The notes under the pieces were generated by a model, which was given only the letters and a program-made list of their open reading frames with translations, was not told the DNA's origin and ran no database searches. Made by a program: the position numbers and the translations under genes. From CAYMUN01 sp964640775 (GTDB taxonomy: Bacteria; Patescibacteriota; Saccharimonadia; Saccharimonadales; UBA4665): a stretch of 10,011 nucleotides of DNA. Where the stretch lies: the NCBI GenBank assembly GCA_964640775.1, contig CAZXIT010000031.1:1-10011 (forward strand). The letters are read 5' to 3'. This document shows positions 1 to 4,589 of the stretch, piece after piece. Numbering within the stretch: position 1 is the first letter of the stretch; each line of letters starts with the position of its first letter.

Positions 1-64
1 ACAGCCCGTGTTTGGTTTCCTGCCACATAGCTACTATCTTAGCACGCGGCTGTTCAGAACTGAG

Positions 65-442
65 TTAGCGAGGGCGGCCCAGCGTGGCCAGACGAGCCAA
101 GCCCCAGGCGATGATGGCATAAACAGCCATCGCGACCAGCGTATACATTTCAACGTGGGAAACGCCGTTTTGAATATTGTAGCCAAACAGGCTAAAAAAC
201 GGCGCCACGAACGGATGACTAGTGCTATAAATAAAGTTGGCGAAGCCGTTGCTTGGATTAGCGCCCAATAGCGCCAGTACGAAGCGAAAGGCCAGCAAAA
301 CCAGCAGTACGCCGGCGATATACCAAATAACCCGCTCGGCCAGCGTCGCGCCTGAAGCGCGAGCTTCCGAAACCTCCCTGACTTCCGTCATGTCCGGCTG
401 CCTCTCCACCACTCTTGTCATCTTTTCAACTCGTTCAGTCAT
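65..442 (-). CDS. YggT family integral membrane protein
   Basis: The 125-residue product has a charged N-terminal tail of about 35 residues, a first hydrophobic helix at about 37-59, a loop, and a second helix at about 97-119. The segment around residues 53-86 (FRFVLALLGANPSNGFANFI followed by a HPFVAPF-type stretch) is the usual YggT repeat pattern of an arginine in the membrane helix, an N-P loop and a PF motif. YggT proteins are small inner-membrane proteins of poorly defined role, linked in other bacteria to cell division, osmotic stress or envelope functions. This copy has one YggT repeat, whereas Escherichia coli YggT has two. The start at 442 is supported by a GGAGGAG Shine-Dalgarno sequence 6 nt upstream. 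It lies downstream of tRNA-Pro but has its own -10 element. Family assignment is fairly sure; function is not known. Confidence 0.8.
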   Translation of the reverse strand: MTERVEKMTRVVERQPDMTEVREVSEARASGATLAERVIWYIAGVLLVLLAFRFVLALLGANPSNGFANFIYSTSHPFVAPFFSLFGYNIQNGVSHVEMYTLVAMAVYAIIAWGLARLATLGRPR

Positions 443-448
443 GGCAGT

Positions 449-478
449 CTCCTCCGTTAATTACCTGGGCTAAGTATA
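449..478 (-). promoter_or_regulatory. -10 element and Shine-Dalgarno of the YggT gene
   Basis: On the minus strand TATACT (478-473) lies 30 nt before the start codon and GGAGGAG (455-449) lies 6 nt before it. No convincing -35 hexamer is seen at 16-18 nt spacing. This is one of the few genes here with a textbook ribosome-binding site. Confidence 0.5.
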
Positions 479-537
479 GGAGACAGCTAGCCGAACAACA
501 GTAAAAATTCCAACATAAATCTCTAAATTTTAAATCG

Positions 538-613
538 TGGTCGGGGTGACAGGACTTGAACCTGCGACCTCACGGCCCCCAGCCGTACGCGCTACCAACT
601 GCGCTACACCCCG
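538..613 (-). tRNA. tRNA-Pro (anticodon GGG)
   Basis: The reverse strand folds into a complete cloverleaf. The acceptor stem CGGGGTG/CACCCCG starts with the C1-G72 pair typical of bacterial tRNA-Pro. The anticodon loop is CTGGGGG with anticodon GGG followed by G37. The T arm is GCAGG-TTCAAGT-CCTGT, the discriminator is A73, and the CCA end is encoded (540-538). It reads CCC and CCU codons. No promoter is visible directly before it; it may be processed from the transcript that starts upstream near 780. Confidence 0.96.
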
Positions 614-627
614 AAACCCCCGCGAGC

Positions 628-780
628 ATAAAACAGCCGGGCACCGGGTTTGATCACCTGAGGGATCCCAGGTGGGTGCCCGCACCCGGCTAGCCACAGC
701 TGCCGGAAATCTTGGACTCCCTAATGATTAGTATCAGATAATCATTCACCCGGCGGGGAGTGTTTGAAGCTCTGCCCGAC
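628..780 (-). ncRNA. candidate structured RNA or attenuator, family not recognised
   Basis: This 196-nt gap between the M50 gene and tRNA-Pro is rich in complementary segments on the minus strand. ACUCCC (761-756) pairs with GGGAGU (721-716), enclosing an 8-bp hairpin AAUGAUUA/UAAUCAUU (746-739 and 730-723) with an 8-nt loop. CCGGC-AGC pairs with GCU-a-GCCGG at about 706-686. A strong 3' hairpin of about 12 bp joins GCCGGGUGC-GGG (690-679) to the CCC-GUG-CCCGGC arm (648-636), is capped by CACCUG/CAGGUG (674-669 and 660-655), and is followed by UGUUUUAU, which looks like an intrinsic terminator. The 5' end GUCGGGCA (780-773) can instead pair with UGCCCGGC (643-636), so exclusive folds are possible. 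It does not match 4.5S, tmRNA, RNase P or 6S RNA as far as can be judged by eye. Confidence 0.45.
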
Positions 781-787
781 TATGCCT

Positions 788-793
788 AGTATA
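788..793 (-). promoter_or_regulatory. possible -10 element of the candidate RNA
   Basis: TATACT on the minus strand lies 7 nt before position 780, where the 8-nt 5' arm of the predicted closing helix begins. The hexamer at -35 (about CGCCTG) is a poor match, so this rests on the -10 and its placement alone. Confidence 0.35.
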
Positions 794-809
794 GCGCACT
801 GCTTGGAGC

Positions 810-1439
810 TCAGGCGAGCAGGAATCTCAGCAGGCTGATTTCAATGTTGCTGATGACTGGCGACAGGAATTGAAAAACCACGAAAAAGAAAAAGATAATC
901 GCAAAAAAGCCCAGCGACTCGATCTGGTACATGATTTTTTGCAGCGGTTCGGGGGCAAAGGCGTACAGCAGGCGCGAGCCGTCGAGCGGCGGGAACGGAA
1001 TCATATTAAATACAAAGAAACCGACGTTTACCTCTGTAAAAATCAGCAAGGCGTTGTACAAAAAACCATTTGGGTCAGGCAGTATGCCGCGAAAAGCGAT
1101 GGCTGACAGGCCGGCCAGCACTAAGTTGGTGAGCGGCCCGGCGATACCCACTAGGGCCGCGCCAAATTCATCGTATTTAACCCTATTGGGGTTAAATGGC
1201 ACCGGCTTGGCAATAAAAATCGGCGGCAGGTGGCTGAGCAGCAGTACCATCGGCAACAGCACGGTGGTGAAAGCGTCGATGTGTTTCAGCGGATTAAGCG
1301 TCAGGCGGCCCAGATCGTGGGCCGTATTGTCACCCAGCCAGTGGGCCACGTAGGCATGCATGGCCTCGTGAATCGACAGCGCGATAATAATCGACACCAA
1401 GACCAAGACAAGATCAGAACCAGCTAAATCGCCCAGCAT
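810..1439 (-). CDS. M50-family site-2 protease-like intramembrane metalloprotease
   Basis: The 209-residue product is nearly all membrane helix. The zinc motif HEAMH is at residues 24-28 in the first helix. A GPLTN segment (101-105) is typical of the second conserved region. NMIPFPPLDGSR (145-156) contains the third zinc ligand, Asp153. This is the short, PDZ-less M50 type (YwhC/Rv-like 'site-2 protease family protein') of about 200-220 residues, so it is probably full-length and active. Such enzymes cut substrates within the membrane; the substrate here is unknown. The ATG at 1439 has a GGAGGG sequence only 2 nt away, too close for a normal ribosome-binding site, and TATACT 8 nt away, so the mRNA may start almost at the ATG. 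The gene is divergent from rpmB and shares the 69-bp promoter gap with it. Confidence 0.9.
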   Translation of the reverse strand: MLGDLAGSDLVLVLVSIIIALSIHEAMHAYVAHWLGDNTAHDLGRLTLNPLKHIDAFTTVLLPMVLLLSHLPPIFIAKPVPFNPNRVKYDEFGAALVGIAGPLTNLVLAGLSAIAFRGILPDPNGFLYNALLIFTEVNVGFFVFNMIPFPPLDGSRLLYAFAPEPLQKIMYQIESLGFFAIIFFFFVVFQFLSPVISNIEISLLRFLLA

Positions 1440-1441
1440 AT

Positions 1442-1453
1442 CCCTCCAGTATA
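1442..1453 (-). promoter_or_regulatory. -10 element and purine-rich box before the M50 gene
   Basis: TATACT (1453-1448) is followed directly by GGAGGG (1447-1442) and then the ATG at 1439. With normal promoter geometry transcription would start at about 1441, giving an essentially leaderless mRNA and removing most of the Shine-Dalgarno-like box. No good -35 hexamer is seen. Confidence 0.4.
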
Positions 1454-1470
1454 ACAGCCGTAGGACGATG

Positions 1471-1499
1471 TTGACTTGAGAGGAGTATTCCGGTACAAT
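1471..1499 (+). promoter_or_regulatory. sigma70-type promoter of rpmB
   Basis: TTGACT (1471-1476), a 17-nt spacer and TACAAT (1494-1499) form a near-consensus housekeeping promoter. The expected start site, about 1506, is only about 3 nt before the rpmB ATG at 1509. Confidence 0.75.
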
Positions 1500-1508
1500 T
1501 ACCTCCTA

Positions 1509-1718
1509 ATGAACAAGTGTGAACTCACCGGCAAAGGCAAACAGTATGGCAGCAATGTCAGTTTTTCGCAGCGCCACACCAAAAAAGTCTGGAAACCTAA
1601 CTTGCAGATGAAGACCATCCTGATTGACGGCAAAAAAGTCCAAATGAAGCTCAGCACTCAAGCCATCCGCACTCTCAAGAAAAAGGGTCTGCTGAACCCC
1701 GTCGCTGCCGTCAAGTAG
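1509..1718 (+). CDS. rpmB: 50S ribosomal protein L28 (bL28)
   Basis: The 69-residue basic protein begins MNKCELTGKGKQYGSNVSFS, which follows the usual L28 opening of a C-x-[IL]-TGK motif, G-x-x-V-S and then a K-T-K/W-x-P-N stretch. It ends in a lysine-rich helix (IRTLKKKGLL). L28 is a large-subunit ribosomal protein. The reading frame is open back to a TTG at 1476, but that would add 11 residues (MRGVF...) not found in the family and would lie within the promoter, so the ATG at 1509 is preferred. There is no Shine-Dalgarno sequence; the bases just before the ATG (ACCTCCT) are pyrimidine-rich. Translation is therefore probably leaderless. It stands alone and converges on the MBL-like gene with a 21-bp gap. 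Confidence 0.93.
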   Translation: MNKCELTGKGKQYGSNVSFSQRHTKKVWKPNLQMKTILIDGKKVQMKLSTQAIRTLKKKGLLNPVAAVK

Positions 1719-1739
1719 CTTTCACTGCAGCTTATCTAT

Positions 1740-2363
1740 TTAGGATTTTTCGAGAATAACCAGCTGGGTGATATCACTGAGTTCGCCATGCTTGAGCTTG
1801 AGCTTGGAGACGGTTTCTTTGGGTTCCATGGCTAGTTCAGTGAGAGCATTGGATAGTTCCTGCTGGGGTACGGGGTAGTTTAGGGCTTTGTCCGCATAAT
1901 GGGTAGGCACGACCAGTTTGGGTTCAATGGCTTTGATGAGCTTGAGGGTGCCGACAGGATCAACCGTATAGCCATTGCCGCCGACCGGCACTACCAGCAC
2001 ATCTATCATGCCGATGGTTTCTAATTGCTGATCGCTGAGCTCAGGATTGATGTGGCCGGTGATAAGCACGCTGACATCGCCAACAATCAGTTTAAACATA
2101 GTAGCGCCAGAGCTGCCAGGCTCGTCGATGTGCGCTTGGGCGGCGATACCAACGACTGATATATCGGAGACTTCGTATTCACCTGGACTGTCAAAGGATA
2201 GGCGCGGTGTACCGCTGCTGCCGTGCGGACCGGTAAACAAGGCGACGTCGTCAGGTTTGGTAATACTTTTCGCACCAAGGTCGGCTAGGTTATCGTCGAT
2301 TACCAGCCGCGCCCCTTTATGCGTAATACCGAGACAATTCGCGCCGTAAAACTGCAGGTCCAT
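1740..2363 (-). CDS. MBL-fold (UPF0173-like) protein with a degenerate metal site
   Basis: The 207-residue product has the layout of the short metallo-beta-lactamase-fold proteins common in Patescibacteria: an N-terminal strand MDLQFYGANCLGI, a PGEYEVSDISVVGI block (60-73), IGMIDVLVVPVGGNGYTVDP (117-136) and a C-terminal EPKLVVPTHYAD (147-158). Where active members carry the zinc-binding HxHxDH motif, this protein has TGPHGSSG (44-51), and the usual G-D-L-G-H position reads ITGHINPELS. Only His155 of the last motif clearly remains. It is therefore probably not a normal metallohydrolase; a binding or structural role is possible. The ATG follows directly on the stop codon of the winged-helix gene (TAGATG), so the two are likely translationally coupled. 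Fold assignment is by pattern and moderately sure. Confidence 0.75.
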   Translation of the reverse strand: MDLQFYGANCLGITHKGARLVIDDNLADLGAKSITKPDDVALFTGPHGSSGTPRLSFDSPGEYEVSDISVVGIAAQAHIDEPGSSGATMFKLIVGDVSVLITGHINPELSDQQLETIGMIDVLVVPVGGNGYTVDPVGTLKLIKAIEPKLVVPTHYADKALNYPVPQQELSNALTELAMEPKETVSKLKLKHGELSDITQLVILEKS

Positions 2364-2993
2364 CTACTCTCCCCTTGGTTCCTCTACTTCAAGCTCGGAC
2401 AACAGGTTGTGCAGATCGACCAGGACTTGTTTTTTGGCGTTCATCATACTGACCGCGAAACGGTCATTAATCGCTTGTCGGTACTGGAAATCAGGCAGGC
2501 TCATGACCGTGTAGCGGATACTCTTGTTTTCTTTGCTTTCCAGCTCGTCAACGTATTTTTGGAGGGCGTTGGGATTGACCTCCCCCACCACTAGCAGGTC
2601 GACTCCGGTGCTGTTGTCACGAGTGAACTGGCCGGTGTAGACGGCAAGATCGATGTGGCCAACGGCCCGCAGGCCGGTATCGGCAGCCGGCTCGTCAGCA
2701 GTACCCGGCGCCGTGCTGGCCTTTTTGGTCTTTTTGACGCCGCCGCCAAAAATCTGCTGCAGCGGCTCATAATATTCAAACTTCTGGTTGACCTCATAGT
2801 ACAATTTATTGTTAGTCGTTTCGGATGTAATGATACCGATACTCAGCAAGTTGCTCAGCTCGCGCCGCACCGAGTTAATTTGTTCGTCGATCTTGCGGGT
2901 GATCTCCCGAACAAAATAGGAGCGGTTAGGATTGCTGTAAAACAGCTGAAGTAATTTAACACGCGTTTTTGACCCAAAGAGTTGCTCAATCAT
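2364..2993 (-). CDS. winged-helix DNA-binding protein with a nucleotidyltransferase-like C-terminal domain
   Basis: Residues 1-80 form a winged helix-turn-helix of the ArsR/MarR-like type: LFGSKTRVKLLQLFYSN, then YFVREITRKID as the helix-turn-helix and NKLYYEVNQKFEYY as the wing. A low-complexity linker follows (86-108: lysines, then Ala/Thr/Pro/Glu). The C-terminal part (110-200) has GHIDLAVYTGQF and GVDLLVVGEVN, recalling the GS...DxDLLV signature of minimal nucleotidyltransferases often fused to such HTH domains in Patescibacteria. However, the Gly-Ser pair and the second aspartate are missing, so catalysis is doubtful. It is probably a transcriptional regulator working with the adjacent MBL-like protein. 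The ATG at 2993 has no Shine-Dalgarno sequence and TATACT ends 16 nt upstream. Confidence 0.7.
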   Translation of the reverse strand: MIEQLFGSKTRVKLLQLFYSNPNRSYFVREITRKIDEQINSVRRELSNLLSIGIITSETTNNKLYYEVNQKFEYYEPLQQIFGGGVKKTKKASTAPGTADEPAADTGLRAVGHIDLAVYTGQFTRDNSTGVDLLVVGEVNPNALQKYVDELESKENKSIRYTVMSLPDFQYRQAINDRFAVSMMNAKKQVLVDLHNLLSELEVEEPRGE

Positions 2994-3009
2994 GTTGACA
3001 GTGTAACAA

Positions 3010-3015
3010 AGTATA
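3010..3015 (-). promoter_or_regulatory. -10 element before the winged-helix gene
   Basis: TATACT on the minus strand sits in the 37-bp gap after miaA, 16 nt before the ATG at 2993. The expected start site is about 3003, giving an mRNA leader of about 10 nt. No clear -35 is seen. It could give the winged-helix/MBL pair expression independent of the thrS transcript. Confidence 0.45.
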
Positions 3016-3030
3016 GTTCAATTGAATAGC

Positions 3031-3918
3031 TCATCTTATTAAAAATGTTGTGATTGTGTCTACGAGTTCAAGTCGATTAACAGGGGTGGTCAACCAATGA
3101 ATACTTTTGTTACGTTTAAACCAGGTACGCTGGCGTTTGGCTAAATCGAGAGTAGCTTTGATAATTTTTTCGCGGGCCTGGGCGTATGTTTCCTGGTCGG
3201 AAAAGTGTCCGCGCCACTGGGCGTAGCTAATTCCCTTGAGCGCCTCACAGTCCCAGCCGTAACGCTCAACCAGGCCGCGAACCTCGTTTTCCAGTCCCGC
3301 TTTAAGCATGTCATCGACTCGCTGGGTGATGCGTTCTTTTAAATCGTCGCGCTCCGGCTTCAGACCAAGGATGATGGTATTTTTACGCAGGGCACGGCGC
3401 GATGGCACGGCGCCATTCGTTTCGATAAGCCGGATCAGCCGCCGCTTGTTTCGGATATCGACCGCTCTAAGCTCCAGCCCCAAACCTGCAATTTTTTCTA
3501 AAAGCTCTGGAACGGTTAATTGGTTGAGCGCCTGTCTCTCGGTGCTGTCGCCGGCAGGCAAAAAGCCATAATCATACAGCACCCCGTCGAGGTAGAGCCC
3601 GGTCCCGCCGACCATAATTGGCAGCTTTCTTCTCGACGCAATATCCTTGATCGCCTGATTGGCCAAACGCTTAAACACTGCGGCGGTGAAAGCTTCGTCC
3701 GGGCCCACAACATCGAGAAGATGATGCGGCACCTGTGCTTGCTGCCAGGCTGTCGGCTTAGCCGTACCAATGTCGGCCTCGCGCCGTACTGTCCAAGAAT
3801 CAGCACAGATTATCTCACCGTTAAACTCCTGAGCCAGCTCGATCGCCAGCGCCGTCTTGCCCGAGGCGGTTTCACCGGCGATGACGACTAATTTAACTGG
3901 TTCCACTGCTCTCACCAT
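3031..3918 (-). CDS. miaA: tRNA dimethylallyltransferase MiaA
   Basis: MiaA adds an isopentenyl group to A37 of tRNAs that read UNN codons. The 295-residue product shows a P-loop GETASGKT (15-22; usually GPTASGKT), ADS (39-41) with DIGTAKP (49-55), PHHLLDV (64-70), VGGTGLYLDGVL (103-114), a GLKPERDDLKERITQRVDDML block (185-205), ALKGISY (226-232) and AKRQRTWFKRN (260-270). Two changes are notable: Pro to Glu in the P-loop, and Thr in place of the usual Gln/Ile after ADS. The frame is open to an ATG at 4140, but those 74 extra residues overlap the upstream gene and resemble no MiaA. The ATG at 3918 gives the usual length; GTG at 3906 is an alternative. It overlaps the end of the upstream gene by 26 nt, so coupling is likely. 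Confidence 0.94.
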   Translation of the reverse strand: MVRAVEPVKLVVIAGETASGKTALAIELAQEFNGEIICADSWTVRREADIGTAKPTAWQQAQVPHHLLDVVGPDEAFTAAVFKRLANQAIKDIASRRKLPIMVGGTGLYLDGVLYDYGFLPAGDSTERQALNQLTVPELLEKIAGLGLELRAVDIRNKRRLIRLIETNGAVPSRRALRKNTIILGLKPERDDLKERITQRVDDMLKAGLENEVRGLVERYGWDCEALKGISYAQWRGHFSDQETYAQAREKIIKATLDLAKRQRTWFKRNKSIHWLTTPVNRLELVDTITTFLIR

Positions 3919-4228
3919 TCGGTTCGGGGAGCGGCAATATCTTGCGTACAGAATCGACGCAAAATTCCAGCCGGCGGGCAAATTGTTCGGGGCCTTCGGG
4001 CGGGAAACCGATACCGGCCGCCCGCAGCACATCAAAGGCATAGCCGTGGCCGATAGTAACGCTGTGGAGTGTCCCCCAGCGTTCAACCTCGCTTCTGGTA
4101 GCAGGATCAAGCGTTGATTGATCGCCAAGCAATTCTTCATCGGTTAATAACTGTAGGTATTGCAGCAGCGTCCCGCGCATTTCGCGGATTCTATCTAACG
4201 GGCCGGCTTCTGTTTGATCGGCTGACAT
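3893..4228 (-). CDS. hypothetical protein, small and mostly helical
   Basis: I do not recognise this 111-residue protein. It is predicted largely helical and soluble, with an acidic N-terminal helix region (DRIREMRGTLLQYLQLLTDEELL, about 12-34), a central WGTLHSVTIGHGYAFDVLRAAGI stretch and a C-terminal tail rich in Pro, Ser and Gly. There are no cysteines arranged as a metal site, no signal peptide and no membrane helix. It is supported as a real gene by its position: it lies 44 bp after the ATL gene on the same strand, ends 26 nt inside miaA, has an AAAGGA box about 10 nt before the ATG, and no rival frame is convincing. Its place between a DNA-lesion-binding protein and MiaA gives no firm functional hint. 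Confidence 0.65.
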   Translation of the reverse strand: MSADQTEAGPLDRIREMRGTLLQYLQLLTDEELLGDQSTLDPATRSEVERWGTLHSVTIGHGYAFDVLRAAGIGFPPEGPEQFARRLEFCVDSVRKILPLPEPNGESSGTS

Positions 4229-4272
4229 AGCGACTTGATCCTTTGTAGAAGGACTATTATGCTGCTGAGCGG

Positions 4273-4587
4273 TTATTTAGGCAACCATAAGAGATTTGCG
4301 ATATCCACCCGGTAGTCCTCGCTGACCGCGATACCTTCGGCTTCCAGGACTTGCTTGTGGCCGGCACGGCCGCCCGGATAGCCGGCGGCCAGTCCTCCGG
4401 ATTTGTTGACAACCCGCTGCCACGGCAAATCGGGGTTGCCAAAATGAGCAATACCGCCGACGATGCGAGCCGCCCGGGCATTGCCGCAAAGGGCGGCCAG
4501 CTGGCCATAGGTCATCACCCGGCCCGGGGGGATCTGGGCTACCAGCACCTCCACCCGCTGCCGAAAACCAGCCTCGAGCTCGTCCAT
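4273..4587 (-). CDS. alkyltransferase-like (ATL) DNA-binding protein, MGMT family without the active cysteine
   Basis: The 104-residue product corresponds to the C-terminal DNA-binding domain of O6-methylguanine-DNA methyltransferase: IPPGRVMTYGQLAALCG (helix-turn-helix entry, with Tyr27), NARAARIVGGIA (recognition helix with the base-flipping arginine), then LPWQRVVNKSGGLA. The methyl-accepting PCHR motif is PWQR (55-58), so the reactive cysteine is replaced by tryptophan, as in alkyltransferase-like proteins (PWHR in E. coli YbaZ). Such proteins bind O6-alkylguanine without repairing it and pass the lesion to nucleotide excision repair. It starts 2 nt after the thrS stop, so it is almost certainly co-transcribed and coupled with thrS. 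Lack of repair activity is inferred from the motif. Confidence 0.88.
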   Translation of the reverse strand: MDELEAGFRQRVEVLVAQIPPGRVMTYGQLAALCGNARAARIVGGIAHFGNPDLPWQRVVNKSGGLAAGYPGGRAGHKQVLEAEGIAVSEDYRVDIANLLWLPK

Positions 4588-4589
4588 GG

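Noticed and set aside
8..271. Plus-strand frame of 87 codons.
   Set aside because: It lies antisense to the YggT gene, which has a family match and a good ribosome-binding site.
628..780. 4.5S (SRP) RNA, tmRNA or RNase P RNA in the M50/tRNA-Pro gap.
   Set aside because: The GGAA-capped apical domain of SRP RNA, the tRNA-like ends of tmRNA and the conserved RNase P core segments are not visible on either strand.
1417..1500. A 24-codon leader peptide starting with TTG after AGGAGG on the minus strand, overlapping the M50 start.
   Set aside because: It would need transcription from within the rpmB promoter, has no peptide features, and the AGGAGG is most simply the complement of a pyrimidine run before rpmB.
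3919..4140. A 74-residue N-terminal extension of MiaA in an open frame.
   Set aside because: It is the antiparallel-free, out-of-frame reading of the upstream 111-residue gene on the same strand, is rich in unlikely Cys/Pro/Arg runs, and resembles no MiaA N-terminus.
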